A DNA stretch of 64,000 nucleotides from DASRHD01 sp035485575 (GTDB lineage: Bacteria > Verrucomicrobiota > Verrucomicrobiia > Opitutales > Opitutaceae), in NCBI GenBank assembly GCA_035485575.1, contig DATHNW010000025.1:62001-126000 (forward strand), written 5' to 3'. How positions within the stretch are numbered: position 1 is the first letter of the stretch; each line of letters opens with the position of its first letter. Under the pieces are notes generated by a model that saw only the letters and a program-made list of their open reading frames with translations, did not search any database and was not told where the DNA came from. Shown here in pieces: positions 34,307-43,716 of this stretch. A program made the position numbers and the translations under genes.

Positions 34307-34372
34307 GCCGCTGATTGGGCCCTTGCACTGCCGGCTGTTGCCAGCCAATGATGGACTTAACCCCCACGCGTC

Positions 34373-34771
34373 GTGTCCACCGCGGCTATATCCCATACCA
34401 TCGACACCGCCAAGCGGATCGTCCGTCTTCGGATCAACCGGGAACCAACCCTGGCTGAGGCCGAAGAAGGATTGCTGAGCGCGTTTCAAGATCCCCTCTA
34501 CCAGACCGGCTTCACCTGTCTGGTGGACCGCACGGCGGCCGGGCCGCCGTCGAAGGACCATGTGTACGGGCTGACCCACATCTTTCGCCGTCGCCGGGAA
34601 ATCCTCACTCCTTCCCGCGTGGCGGTGATTGTCGCAAGTCCCGCCGCCCACGGAATGTTTCGCATGCTGCAGGCCCTTAATCACGAAATGCCGAGCAAAT
34701 TGAACATCTTCAACAACCACGCCGAAGCCGAACAGTGGCTGTGCGAACCGCCCGCAGACCCTGAGCAATAA
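34373..34771 (+). CDS. Hypothetical protein, STAS/SpoIIAA-like by size and fold pattern
   Basis: A 132-residue soluble protein starting at GTG 34373. It alternates strands and helices (AKRIVRLRINREPTLAEAEE, GFTCLVDRTAAGP, RVAVIVASPAAHGMFRMLQ, KLNIFNNHAEAEQWL), a pattern reminiscent of small STAS or SpoIIAA-like domains. No catalytic motif or membrane segment is visible and I do not recognise the family firmly. It follows the polyprenyl synthetase gene by 66 bases and is convergent with tpiA. Confidence 0.6.
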   Translation: MSTAAISHTIDTAKRIVRLRINREPTLAEAEEGLLSAFQDPLYQTGFTCLVDRTAAGPPSKDHVYGLTHIFRRRREILTPSRVAVIVASPAAHGMFRMLQALNHEMPSKLNIFNNHAEAEQWLCEPPADPEQ

Positions 34772-34804
34772 ACCGGCCGGTCGGATCCAGACCCAAACAA
34801 CCGT

Positions 34805-35572
34805 TTACTTCGCCGCGGCCGCAGCGTTGACGAGATCGACGAAGCTGCGGGCTTCCAACGAAGCACCGCCGATCAGTCCGCCGTCGATGTCGTTTTGCGC
34901 AAGCAGCTCGGGGGCATTGGCCGGCTTCATCGAGCCGCCGTAAAGGATGCGGATGCGCCCGGCGGTCTGCGCGCCAAAGAGCTTCGTCAGCAGGCCGCGG
35001 ATGAAAGCGTGCACCTCCTGCGCCTGTTCGGTCGTGGCGACCTTGCCCGTGCCGATGGCCCAGACCGGCTCATAGGCGATGACGACACTGGCCGCCTGCT
35101 CGGCGCTCACGCCTTCCAGGCAGGCCTCGGTCTGCGTCTGCACAACCTTGAGCGTGGAACCCGCCTCGCGCTCAGCCAGCGTCTCGCCCACGCAAAGGAT
35201 GGGGCGGAGCTGGTTTTTCAGCGCAGCCAGCACCTTCTTATTGATGAACGGGTCGGTCTCGCCGAAAAGCGTGCGACGTTCGCTGTGGCCGAGGATGACG
35301 TGCGTGGCGAAAAACGCGCGCAGCATTGGCGCGGAAATCTCACCGGTAAACGCGCCGCTGGCCTCGTGGTGCATGTTCTGCGCACCGAGCTTCACGGCCG
35401 AGCCGTCGACGACCTTCGCGACCGCCTCAAGCGCGGTGAAGGGCGGGCACAAGACCACGTCCACATCAGGCTTCTGGCCGATGGCGGCGACGATCTCGCG
35501 CGCGAGCTCCACCGCGTCGGCGGAGGTCTTGTTCATCTTCCAGTTTCCAGCGATGAGTTTTTTGCGAAGCAT
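34805..35572 (-). CDS. tpiA: Triose-phosphate isomerase
   Basis: It interconverts dihydroxyacetone phosphate and glyceraldehyde 3-phosphate in glycolysis. The 255-residue protein keeps the catalytic residues: Lys in GNWKMN, His in VILGHSERR, Glu in AYEPVWAIGTGK; the phosphate loop ends ILYGGSMKP. I chose ATG 35572 (MLRKKLIAGN). It is third in gap-pgk-tpiA, and an 88-base gap holding a palindromic repeat separates it from pgk. Confidence 0.96.
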   Translation of the reverse strand: MLRKKLIAGNWKMNKTSADAVELAREIVAAIGQKPDVDVVLCPPFTALEAVAKVVDGSAVKLGAQNMHHEASGAFTGEISAPMLRAFFATHVILGHSERRTLFGETDPFINKKVLAALKNQLRPILCVGETLAEREAGSTLKVVQTQTEACLEGVSAEQAASVVIAYEPVWAIGTGKVATTEQAQEVHAFIRGLLTKLFGAQTAGRIRILYGGSMKPANAPELLAQNDIDGGLIGGASLEARSFVDLVNAAAAAK

Positions 35573-35582
35573 GTGAGTGAGA

Positions 35583-35650
35583 CTCACGCCAAGGCGCGAA
35601 GCACGCAAAGAATTTCAGCTTTCTTGGCGAACTTTGCGCCTTGGCGTGAG
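35583..35650. repeat. Palindromic extragenic repeat between pgk and tpiA
   Basis: Perfect 15-base arms: CTCACGCCAAGGCGC (35583-35597) and GCGCCTTGGCGTGAG (35636-35650), with further CGCAAAG/CTTTGCG pairing inside. It fills most of the gap. No T-tract follows, so it resembles a REP-type mRNA-stability element more than a terminator. Confidence 0.8.
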
Positions 35651-35660
35651 CCAATGTTTT

Positions 35661-36911
35661 TTAATTTTCCAGGAAGGCGACTCCAGGCAGCACCTTTCCT
35701 TCCAAAAATTCGAGGCTGGCGCCACCGCCGGTCGAGCAATGTGACACTTTGGTGTCGACCTTGAATTTTTTGGCCGCGGTGGCGGTGTCGCCGCCACCGA
35801 CCACCGTCGTTGCACCCTTGGCGGTCGCCTCGGCCATCGCCTCGGCCATGGCCCGGGTGGAGCCGGCGAACTTCTCGAACTCGAACACGCCAGAGGGGCC
35901 GTTCCAAATGATGGTTTTCGCCCGCAGAATAGCCGCGCGGTAGAGTTCGCGCGACTTCGGGCCGGCATCAAGGCCCTGCCATCCGCCGGGGATGCCGGTG
36001 GCATCGTCGGCGGGCTGCGTGTTGGCGTTGGGGTCGAACTTGTCGGCGCAGATGTAATCGACCGGGAAGATCAGTTTCACACCCCGCGCCTTGGCCTTTT
36101 CGGCGAGCTCGCCAACGATCTTCGCGCCCTCAGGATCGAAGAGACTGTCGCCGATGGCCATGCCATTGAGCACTTTCTTGAAGGTGTAGGCCATGCCGCC
36201 GCCGATGATAAGTTCGTCAGCTTTTTCGAGCAGGTTGTTGATGAGCGGAATCTTATCGGCGATCTTGGCGCCGCCGAGGATGGCGAGGAGCGGGCGCTGC
36301 GGATGGTCGAGCACGGCCGCGAAGGCCTTGAGCTCGGCTTCCATGAGAAAGCCGGCGGCCTTTTGCGGGAGGTTGACGCCGACCATCGACGAATGCGCGC
36401 GGTGTGCGGTGCCGAAGGCATCGTTGACGTAAACATCGCCGAGCTTGGACAGGCTGGCGCGGAAAGCCTCGATAGCCTTCGGGTCGGCCTTCTTCGAGGT
36501 GCCGTCCTCAAGCTTTACCTTGCCCTCTTCCTCGATGTGAAAGCGGAGATTTTCGAGCAGCACGACGTCACCCGCCTTGAGCGCGCCGGGCGCGCAGGCG
36601 GCCTCGATCGCGGGGCCGACGCAGTCGTCGAGGAACTTCACCGGTTTGCCGAGAAGCCTGGCGAGTTCGTCCGCCACGGCCTTGAGCGAGAATTTGGTGA
36701 TTTTCTGGCCGTCGGGTCGGCCAAGGTGCGACATGAGCACGACGCTGGCGCCTTTTTCGAGGGCAAACTTGATCGTGGGCAGCGCGGCGGCGATGCGCTG
36801 GTTGTTGGTGATGGCGCCGGTGGCCTTGTCCTGCGGGACGTTGAAATCGACGCGCATGAGCACGCGCTTGCCGGCGAGATCGAGGTCGCGGATGGATTTG
36901 AATTTTGCCAT
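35661..36911 (-). CDS. pgk: Phosphoglycerate kinase
   Basis: It transfers phosphate from 1,3-bisphosphoglycerate to ADP. A full-length protein of 416 residues with the signature KRVLMRVDFNVPQDK at the start, substrate-binding HLGRPDG, the hinge region and the C-terminal nucleotide site (GGGDTATAAKKF). Middle gene of the gap-pgk-tpiA unit, with palindromic repeats in the gaps on both sides. Confidence 0.96.
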   Translation of the reverse strand: MAKFKSIRDLDLAGKRVLMRVDFNVPQDKATGAITNNQRIAAALPTIKFALEKGASVVLMSHLGRPDGQKITKFSLKAVADELARLLGKPVKFLDDCVGPAIEAACAPGALKAGDVVLLENLRFHIEEEGKVKLEDGTSKKADPKAIEAFRASLSKLGDVYVNDAFGTAHRAHSSMVGVNLPQKAAGFLMEAELKAFAAVLDHPQRPLLAILGGAKIADKIPLINNLLEKADELIIGGGMAYTFKKVLNGMAIGDSLFDPEGAKIVGELAEKAKARGVKLIFPVDYICADKFDPNANTQPADDATGIPGGWQGLDAGPKSRELYRAAILRAKTIIWNGPSGVFEFEKFAGSTRAMAEAMAEATAKGATTVVGGGDTATAAKKFKVDTKVSHCSTGGGASLEFLEGKVLPGVAFLEN

Positions 36912-36923
36912 GACAAAAAAAAT

Positions 36924-37000
36924 TTAACCGCAGAGATCGCGGAGACCGCGGAGGTCGATTAATGATTTTCCTCCGCGAACACTGCGCCCTCTGCGGTTAA
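36924..37000. repeat. Palindromic extragenic repeat between gap and pgk
   Basis: Outer arms TTAACCGCAGAG (36924-36935) and CTCTGCGGTTAA (36989-37000) pair perfectly over 12 bases; inner arms CGCGGAGG and CCTCCGCG pair again. Internally it is built of degenerate CGCAGAG / CGCGGAG units, a form I associate with dispersed repeats in Verrucomicrobiota and Planctomycetota genomes. Confidence 0.8.
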
Positions 37001-37013
37001 GTTGGTTTAAAAA

Positions 37014-38060
37014 TTACAGGCCCGAGGCGATTTTCTTCAGCAGGTCCACGCAGCGGTTGCTGTAGCCCCACTCGTTGTCATACCACGAGACAAGCTTGAA
37101 GAATTTGCTGTTGAGCTCGATGCCTGAGCCGGCGTCGAAGATCGATGAGTTCTTGTCGTGGATGAAGTCGCTTGAGACCACCTCGTCGCCCGTGTAGGCA
37201 AGGATGCCCTTGAGATAGGTCTCGCTGGCACGCTTCATCGCCTCGGAAATTTCCTTGTAGGAGGTTTCCTTGACGGTCTTTACGGTGAGATCGACGACCG
37301 AGACGGTGGGCGTCGGCACACGGAACGACATGCCGGTGAGCTTGCCCTTGACCTCGGGGCACACCAGCGCGGTCGCCTTGGCGGCGCCGGTGCTGGCAGG
37401 GATGATATTGATCGCGGCGCTGCGGCCGCCCTTCCAGTCCTTTTTCGAGGGGCCGTCCACGGTTTTCTGCGTGGCGGTGTAGGAATGGATGGTGGTCATG
37501 AGGCCTTCCTCGATGCCGAAGCCTTCCTTGAGCAGCACGTGAACGAGTGGCGCCAGGCAGTTGGTCGTGCAGGAGGCGTTGGAAATGATGTTATGCTTCG
37601 TAGCGTCGTATTTCGAATCGTTCACGCCCATGACGACGGTGATGTCCTCGCCCTTGGCCGGCGCGGAGATGATGACCTTCTTGGCGCCCGCGGCGAGGTG
37701 GCCCTTGGCCTTCTCGGCGTCGGTGAAGAGGCCGGTGGATTCGATGACGACCTGCACGCCGAGCTGGCCCCAGGGCAGGCCGGAGGGATCCTTGGCGCTG
37801 ACGACCTTGATGTCGTGGCCGTTGACCACGAGCACGTCGTCCTCGGGCTTGTCGGGCGCGGACTTCTTGGAGCTGACCGTGCCGTTGAAACGACCCTGGG
37901 TGGAATCGTATTTGAGGAGATAGGCGAGGTTGTCGGCCGGGACGATGTCGCCGACAGCGACGACGTCGAGCACCGTACCGAGCAGGCCCTGCTCGACGAG
38001 CGCGCGAAAAACGAGGCGGCCGATGCGGCCAAAACCATTGATGCCAACTTTCACAGCCAT
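37014..38060 (-). CDS. gap: Glyceraldehyde-3-phosphate dehydrogenase
   Basis: It oxidises glyceraldehyde 3-phosphate with NAD and phosphate. A 348-residue protein: NAD-binding VGINGFGRIGRLVFRAL, catalytic Cys in SNASCTTNCLAPL and C-terminal SWYDNEWGYSNR, which with the family Asp near residue 30-40 suggests the glycolytic NAD form. I chose ATG 38060 (MAVKVGING), preceded by GGAGA; the frame opens 34 residues earlier without Gap features. First gene of gap-pgk-tpiA. Confidence 0.96.
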   Translation of the reverse strand: MAVKVGINGFGRIGRLVFRALVEQGLLGTVLDVVAVGDIVPADNLAYLLKYDSTQGRFNGTVSSKKSAPDKPEDDVLVVNGHDIKVVSAKDPSGLPWGQLGVQVVIESTGLFTDAEKAKGHLAAGAKKVIISAPAKGEDITVVMGVNDSKYDATKHNIISNASCTTNCLAPLVHVLLKEGFGIEEGLMTTIHSYTATQKTVDGPSKKDWKGGRSAAINIIPASTGAAKATALVCPEVKGKLTGMSFRVPTPTVSVVDLTVKTVKETSYKEISEAMKRASETYLKGILAYTGDEVVSSDFIHDKNSSIFDAGSGIELNSKFFKLVSWYDNEWGYSNRCVDLLKKIASGL

Positions 38061-38176
38061 GGGAGTCTCCGTTTCTGAGTGGTTGATTACGATTTCGAGT
38101 AAGCCGCGTGTGGACGCGGAAAGCCCAAAGAAGACGCACGTTTCCCGGTTGGCAAGTGCCAATCCTGCAAAACGCC

Positions 38177-40648
38177 CTACCCTTCACTCATCCACAATCC
38201 GCAGCCAAGCGCGGGCAAAAAGAGTTCCGCTTCGACCGGCTGCGCCGGTTCGTGCGAACCGGAGCCAAAAAACCGCTCGTGATCGGCGAGCTGTTTCCAT
38301 GTGGCCGATGCTACCGTCTCCCCTAACGGGATGACCGCGTCATTGGGCGTGGGATTGACGGCAAAGAGCAGGCGCAGCGGGCCCTGGCTGCGATCGGCGT
38401 TGTAGAGCGCCGCGGCGGCAAGGGAATCTGGCGCGAAGAAAAACTGGAAATAGGTCTCGGCCGGCCGCGAATAGAGCCGCAACAGCCGGCCGTGTTCGCC
38501 GCGACGGAAGGCGATCCAGTCGGCAAAATAGGCATGCGTGGCCGGAAAGCGGTAAAGCCGGCGGTAATCGAGGGCGTTGAGGTCGCCCTGCTGGTAGGTA
38601 TTGTTCACCCCGCGCTTCGAGCGAAGGAAATCCTGTCCCGCGGCGATCATGGGGATGCCAATGCTGGCAAAAAGGACCGCGGCCATGAGGTGCGTGCGCC
38701 GCCGGTCGTTGGCGGTGGGCGAGAAGCCGTTGAAATCGGCATTCTCCGTGATCATGTCGATCCAGGTGCGGTCGTCGTGCGACTCGGTGTAATTGACCGT
38801 CTGCGCCGGCCATTTGGCGAAATGCCAGGGCGAGCCCTTGAGAAAATACTCGAAGCTCTCGCGCGTGCCGCCGCCGCGCACGAAGTCGCGCAGGAAATTC
38901 CGGTAGCCGTCGTTCCACGATGCCCAGCCGGTGTCGCGCAGCGCACCCGCGATGTGCCCGCGGAAGCTCCACGGCTCGGCGATGAGCACGACGTCGGGCT
39001 TCACGTTCTTCAGCGACGCCTCGATCTCGCGCAGCACCTCCAGGCCGATGAGATCGGCGAGATCGAAGCGGAATCCGTCCACGCCGTAAGCCTCGATGGC
39101 ATGCCGGCAGCTGTCGATGATGAGCCGCGTGGCCATGGCCGAGCGGGCCCGCAGGTCGTTGCCGCAGCCGCTCCAGTCGGAAAGCTTTCCGGTGTCGTCC
39201 TGCTCAAAGTAGTAGAGCTTGTCGATGAACATGAGGTGCGCCGGCTCGCCGACGTGATTGAAAACGACATCGATCAGCACGGCGATGCCGCGCCGGTGGA
39301 ACGCACGCACCAGTTCCTGCAATTCCCGCACGCCCGAGGCCCGCGCCGGGTCGAGGGAATAGCTGCCCTCCGGCGCGAAGAAATTGTTCGTCATGTAGCC
39401 CCAGTGATACTCCTCTGGGGTCTTGTTATCGAATTCGTGCACGGGCTGCAGCTCGACGGCATTGATGCCCAGCTTGTGCAGATGGAACTCCGGGCTCTGC
39501 ACCCACTTGGTCAGCCCGGCAAAGCCGCGGCGCTCCTCCGGGCTGGCCTTCACCGGCGCATTGGCCGCGAGATCGCGTACGTGCGCTTCGGCGATGACGA
39601 GATCCTGCCAAGAGGGCGTCGGAAAATCGCGGTCGCCCCGCCCCACCCATTCGCGGTCGAGCACGATACCCGGCCCGATGCGATCCACCGCCGCAAGCGC
39701 GTAGGGATCGAGAATGCGCTGCGTCCGGTCGAAAAGCCCGAATTCATTCTGCGGGCCTTCCACGTGATACCAATAAAACCAGCCGTGCACATTTTGGGCG
39801 AGGGTGACTTCCCACACCCCGGGCGCATGCGGATGATGCGCGAGCGGGTAGCGATGCGCAGCGTCCTGCGCCGCGAGATCTTCGCACACGCACAACTCGA
39901 CGCTCTGGGCGCGCGGTGCGAACAGGCGGAAGGTCGTCTCGTTCCCGTTCACATACGCCCCGAGCGGCAAGTGCGTTTTGAGCTGGTGAAAAAACTCACC
40001 CGGTCGCAACGGCACGCTCTGGGCATCGTCCCCTTCCGACCACAAAATGGCCCAGGGCTCGTTCAGATCGAGCGGCGCGGCCAGGGTGAAATGAAACAGA
40101 TGATGGCCCGTGCGCGCAGGATCGATGAAGCGGTTGGCGGTCCCGTGGTCGTCCCGCACGATGTTCGGCGCGTCGAAGGGCACGTCGAGCCAGCGGTGTT
40201 CGCCGGTGACAAACTTGAACCGCATCGGCGGCTGGGCAAAAAAATGTGCAGCCTGCCCGGCCAGCAGCAACACCGCGTCGCCCGCGAGCGTGGCGGCCTG
40301 CAGGCGCCACTCGCGCTGGCCGACGGCATTCTGCCAGCCGTTGAAATCGCCCGCCAGGTAGATCGCCGTGGTCAGCGGATCGATGTCGGCCGGCAGGCGT
40401 CCCGTCTGCAGGAAGAAAAAAATCTCGCCCTTCTTGTTGGCAAAGTAGCCGCTCTCGCAGCCAAAGGTGTAATCGGGAAACCGCGTCAGGGTGGCGAAAC
40501 GCGGCGCCGCAGCGGGTGCGCCCACGCCGCGCAGGCCGAGCGAGAGCGGCGGCTTGTGGCGCGCCTGCCAGTCGTGCGCCAGCTCAATGACGCCGCTGGT
40601 GGGTGACATGAGCCAGGCGCGGGCAATCTTTTTATCACGCGAACGCAT
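38177..40648 (-). CDS. GH13 alpha-amylase-family glycosidase, pullulanase/debranching type
   Basis: An 823-residue alpha-glucan enzyme. The N-terminal region includes a CBM48/E-set-like module (AIYLAGDFNGWQNAVGQREW) and a second such segment (TTFRLFAPRAQSVELCVCED). The GH13 barrel shows region I VLIDVVFNHVGE, region II GVDGFRFDLADL (nucleophile Asp), region III VVLIAEPW (acid Glu) and region IV NYTESHDDRTW. The arrangement fits pullulanase, isoamylase or glycogen-debranching enzymes; no signal peptide is seen, so it probably acts on cytoplasmic glycogen. I start at ATG 40648 (ATG 40609 is possible); the frame extends to 41842, but that part is antisense to mnmA. It is divergent from mnmA. Confidence 0.88.
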   Translation of the reverse strand: MRSRDKKIARAWLMSPTSGVIELAHDWQARHKPPLSLGLRGVGAPAAAPRFATLTRFPDYTFGCESGYFANKKGEIFFFLQTGRLPADIDPLTTAIYLAGDFNGWQNAVGQREWRLQAATLAGDAVLLLAGQAAHFFAQPPMRFKFVTGEHRWLDVPFDAPNIVRDDHGTANRFIDPARTGHHLFHFTLAAPLDLNEPWAILWSEGDDAQSVPLRPGEFFHQLKTHLPLGAYVNGNETTFRLFAPRAQSVELCVCEDLAAQDAAHRYPLAHHPHAPGVWEVTLAQNVHGWFYWYHVEGPQNEFGLFDRTQRILDPYALAAVDRIGPGIVLDREWVGRGDRDFPTPSWQDLVIAEAHVRDLAANAPVKASPEERRGFAGLTKWVQSPEFHLHKLGINAVELQPVHEFDNKTPEEYHWGYMTNNFFAPEGSYSLDPARASGVRELQELVRAFHRRGIAVLIDVVFNHVGEPAHLMFIDKLYYFEQDDTGKLSDWSGCGNDLRARSAMATRLIIDSCRHAIEAYGVDGFRFDLADLIGLEVLREIEASLKNVKPDVVLIAEPWSFRGHIAGALRDTGWASWNDGYRNFLRDFVRGGGTRESFEYFLKGSPWHFAKWPAQTVNYTESHDDRTWIDMITENADFNGFSPTANDRRRTHLMAAVLFASIGIPMIAAGQDFLRSKRGVNNTYQQGDLNALDYRRLYRFPATHAYFADWIAFRRGEHGRLLRLYSRPAETYFQFFFAPDSLAAAALYNADRSQGPLRLLFAVNPTPNDAVIPLGETVASATWKQLADHERFFGSGSHEPAQPVEAELFLPALGCGLWMSEG

Positions 40649-40786
40649 GCGGGCTCCTAAGCATCCGGCATGCGCGGGCCCCGACAAGCCGGAAAGTTTC
40701 CCCATATTTTCATATCGACAGAAAAAGCAGCCGTGCGGCGGGGTTGACAAAACGTCCCGCGCCCGCGTCGTTTGGCCGGAAAGAGT

Positions 40787-41869
40787 ATGTCTGCGCGTGA
40801 AAAAATCCTCGTGGCCATGTCCGGCGGCGTGGACAGCTCCGTCGCCGCCCTCCTGCTCAAGCAGCAGGGGCACGACGTGGCTGGCGCCTACATGAAAAAC
40901 TGGATCAACGAGGAGGGCGTCGTCGGCCATTGCCCGTGGGAACAGGACATCGCCGACGCCCGCGCCGTGGCGGAACGACTGGGCCTCGATTTTCAGGTCG
41001 TCAACCTTATGCGCGACTACCGCGAGCGCGTCGTGCAATACCTGCTCGACGGCTATGCGCGCGGCCTGACGCCCAATCCGGACATCATGTGCAACCGGGA
41101 GATCAAGTTTGGCGTGTTTCGCGCCTGGGCGCGCGAACATGGCTTCGACGCGGTTGCGACGGGGCACTACGCCCGTCGTGAACTTTCCGCCGGAGGCCGC
41201 CCAGCCCTGGTCGAAGGCACCGACAAAAACAAAGACCAGTCCTACTTTCTCGCGCGGCTCAGCCCGGAACAGCTGGCCGATGCGCGGTTTCCCATCGGCC
41301 ATTTGAAAAAGCCCGAACTGCGTCATCTCGCGCGTGAAGCCGGCCTGCCCAACGCCGATAAAAAGGACAGCCAGGGCATCTGCTTCATCGGCCAGGTGAA
41401 AATGCAGGATTTCCTGCGCGCCTACGTGCCCGATCATCCCGGCCCCGTCGTGCGGGTCACCGATGGGCGCCAGCTCGGCGAACACCGCGGCCTTCATTTT
41501 TACACCCTCGGCCAGCGCCGGGGCATCGGCATTCCCTCCAACACGGACTTCAAGAACTACGTCGTCGTCGGCAAGCGCGCCGCCGACCATGCGCTGCTCG
41601 TGGCCTTCGAGGAGCCCGCCGCGCCGGGGCTTTTCACGTGTGAAATTCGCGTGCACAGCCTGAGCTGGCTGGTTGAGCCCGCCACCTCGCCTCGCCCGCT
41701 GGAAGGGCGCGTGCGTTATCGCGATCCACGCGTACCGCTGGAATTTTTTCCGGAAGGCAACGACACGGCACGAGTGGTGTTTTGCGAGCCGCAGCGCGCG
41801 CTCGCCAGCGGACAGATTCTCGCATTTTACGAAGGAGAACAACTGCTGGGCGGCGGAGTTTACGTATGA
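40787..41869 (+). CDS. mnmA: tRNA-specific 2-thiouridylase MnmA
   Basis: It thiolates U34 of Lys, Glu and Gln tRNAs. The 360-residue protein has the PP-loop ATPase motif AMSGGVDSSVAALLL, catalytic Cys in NPDIMCNREIKFG and second Cys in SQGICFIGQV, plus the C-terminal beta-barrel. I start at ATG 40787, with GGAAAGAG just upstream. A TTGACA box stands at 40744, but no good -10 pairs with it. It is divergent from the GH13 gene and convergent with pilB. Confidence 0.95.
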   Translation: MSAREKILVAMSGGVDSSVAALLLKQQGHDVAGAYMKNWINEEGVVGHCPWEQDIADARAVAERLGLDFQVVNLMRDYRERVVQYLLDGYARGLTPNPDIMCNREIKFGVFRAWAREHGFDAVATGHYARRELSAGGRPALVEGTDKNKDQSYFLARLSPEQLADARFPIGHLKKPELRHLAREAGLPNADKKDSQGICFIGQVKMQDFLRAYVPDHPGPVVRVTDGRQLGEHRGLHFYTLGQRRGIGIPSNTDFKNYVVVGKRAADHALLVAFEEPAAPGLFTCEIRVHSLSWLVEPATSPRPLEGRVRYRDPRVPLEFFPEGNDTARVVFCEPQRALASGQILAFYEGEQLLGGGVYV

Positions 41870-42002
41870 CTATCTATCTTTCATGCATAGCCATGCAGTG
41901 ACGATCCGTCCATCGTTTCGTCTGCGATCGACCAGGCAAGGATCAGCAGCCCAAGACGATCAAACCACCCGAGGCCAGCCGGGGCAAAAATTTGCCCGCT
42001 CC

Positions 42003-43712
42003 TCACAAATCAGGCGACACATTCGCAATGGCTTCCTCTAGTGTGGTGAGGCCTTCCTTCACCTTCAACAAGCTGTCCTGGTGAAGCGTCTTCATGCCGT
42101 TGCGCATGGCGATTTTCTTCAGCTCTGCGGTTTCCATCTCCTTGTTGATGCCTTCGACCAGCTCCTCGCTGATCGTCATGAGTTCGTGAATGCCAACGCG
42201 GCCCTTGTAGCCGCTGCTGCCGCATTTGGAGCAGCCGTTGGGGTTGGCCTTGAAAATCTGCCCGCTCCAGCCGAGGCCGGCCTCAAAGATTTCCTTTTCG
42301 CGGCCCCTGGTTTCGACGGGCACGCGGCAGCTCTTGCAAACGCGGCGCATGAGGCGCTGAGCACAGACGCAAAGCAGCGACGAGGAAATCATGAAGGGCT
42401 CGATCCCCATGTCCGTGAGACGCGCGACCGTGCTGGGCGCGTCATTCGTGTGCAGGGTGCTGATGAGCAAATGGCCGGTGAGCGCAGCCTCGACGGCGAT
42501 GTCGGCCGTTTCGCGATCGCGAATTTCGCCGACGAGAATGATGTCGGGATCCTGACGCAGAAAGGCACGCAGCGCTGTGGCAAAAGTGAGGCCGATCTGC
42601 TTGTGCATCTGCATCTGGTTGATGCCATCCAGCGTGTATTCGATCGGGTCCTCGGCGGTGCGGATGACAATCTCGGACGAGTTGATCTCATTGAGCGCGG
42701 AATAAAGCGTCATGGATTTGCCCGAGCCGGTGGGCCCGCAGTGCAGAATCATGCCATAGGGCTGGCGGATGACCTCGCGGTATTTGGTGAGATTGTCCTC
42801 GGAGAAACCAAGGGCGGTGAGCGGCAGCGTCGACTTCTGCTTGTCGAGGATACGCATGACGACGCCCTCGCCGTGGTTGAGCGGCCCGGTGGAAACACGC
42901 AGATCGATGTCGATGCCCTTCTTGGTGTATTGCTTGAAAATGATGCGGCCGTCCTGCGGCAGGCGGCGCTCGGCAATGTCGAGATTGCACATGATCTTCA
43001 GGCGGGCGACGAGTGCGGGCGCAACCTTGATGGGCAGGCGGAGCTTCTCGTGGCACACGCCGTCAACGCGGTAGCGGACGATCACTTCCTTTTCCTGCGG
43101 CTCGATGTGAATGTCGCTGGCCCCGCCGTAGTAGGCGTCCTCGATGATACGATTGCTGAGCTGGATGATGGGACCGGACTCCTCGGTGACATCGTCGGCA
43201 TTGACCTCACCGCTGCCCTCGCCGAACTCCTGGCCGATCTCCTTGACGACTTCGGCAAACTGCGCGTCGCCCTGCGAGCGGTCCCGGCTGAATTTTTCCC
43301 GGATGTCCTTCTCCCGGCAGAGCAGCCGGATGACGCGCTTGCCAGTCATCTCATGGATCTTGTTCGGCACCGTGACCTCGAACGGGTTGGCGAAGGCCAC
43401 GAGCAGAAACTCGCCCACCTGGCCGACGGGCATCACCAGGTTTTCCTTGCAGAACTCAAGCGGCAGATGCTCGTAAGTGGTGTTGTTCACCCGATAATGG
43501 CTGACATTGAAGGGCGCGAGGCCAAGCGCGCGGCCCTTGGCAACCAGTATCTGGAAAGGCGAGAGGTGGTAATCGTCCTGCAGCAGCTTGTCGAGGGTTT
43601 CGCCAGTCGGCTCGCCGGGCACGGCGGAGATGGCTGCGTGCTGTTCGGCCGTCAACAGCTCCATCTCCTCGAGATGGTGGACGATCTGGGTCTGGATTTT
43701 TCCGAGCGGCAT
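42003..43712 (-). CDS. pilB: Type IV pilus / type II secretion assembly ATPase (PilB/GspE)
   Basis: A hexameric cytoplasmic ATPase driving pilus extension or pseudopilus assembly. Of 569 residues, the first 150 form a MshEN/GspE N-terminal domain. The motor domain has Walker A GPTGSGKSMTLY, Asp box (AEDPIEYTLDGINQMQ), Walker B PDIILVGEIRDRETA, His box (TGHLLISTLHTNDA) and a C-terminal zinc motif with two CxxC pairs (CKSC, CSKC). I start at ATG 43712; the upstream frame is antisense-like. It is 4 bases after the GspE-N-like gene and ends the dcw-linked operon. No pilC or pilT is visible in the window. Confidence 0.92.
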   Translation of the reverse strand: MPLGKIQTQIVHHLEEMELLTAEQHAAISAVPGEPTGETLDKLLQDDYHLSPFQILVAKGRALGLAPFNVSHYRVNNTTYEHLPLEFCKENLVMPVGQVGEFLLVAFANPFEVTVPNKIHEMTGKRVIRLLCREKDIREKFSRDRSQGDAQFAEVVKEIGQEFGEGSGEVNADDVTEESGPIIQLSNRIIEDAYYGGASDIHIEPQEKEVIVRYRVDGVCHEKLRLPIKVAPALVARLKIMCNLDIAERRLPQDGRIIFKQYTKKGIDIDLRVSTGPLNHGEGVVMRILDKQKSTLPLTALGFSEDNLTKYREVIRQPYGMILHCGPTGSGKSMTLYSALNEINSSEIVIRTAEDPIEYTLDGINQMQMHKQIGLTFATALRAFLRQDPDIILVGEIRDRETADIAVEAALTGHLLISTLHTNDAPSTVARLTDMGIEPFMISSSLLCVCAQRLMRRVCKSCRVPVETRGREKEIFEAGLGWSGQIFKANPNGCSKCGSSGYKGRVGIHELMTISEELVEGINKEMETAELKKIAMRNGMKTLHQDSLLKVKEGLTTLEEAIANVSPDL

Positions 43713-43716
43713 GGGA

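Noticed and set aside
38492..40606. 704-codon plus-strand ORF opposite the GH13 gene
   Set aside because: Antisense shadow; the minus-strand frame contains all four GH13 conserved regions.
40744..40775. TTGACA box upstream of mnmA as a sigma-70 promoter
   Set aside because: No acceptable -10 element occurs 16-18 bases downstream.
40649..41842. Extension of the GH13 frame to 1221 residues
   Set aside because: The extra 398 residues are antisense to mnmA and show no domain features.
41982..41997. Small hairpin GGGCAAA-AA-TTTGCCC between the mnmA and pilB stops
   Set aside because: The loop is too short and no T-tract follows on either strand, so I do not call a terminator.
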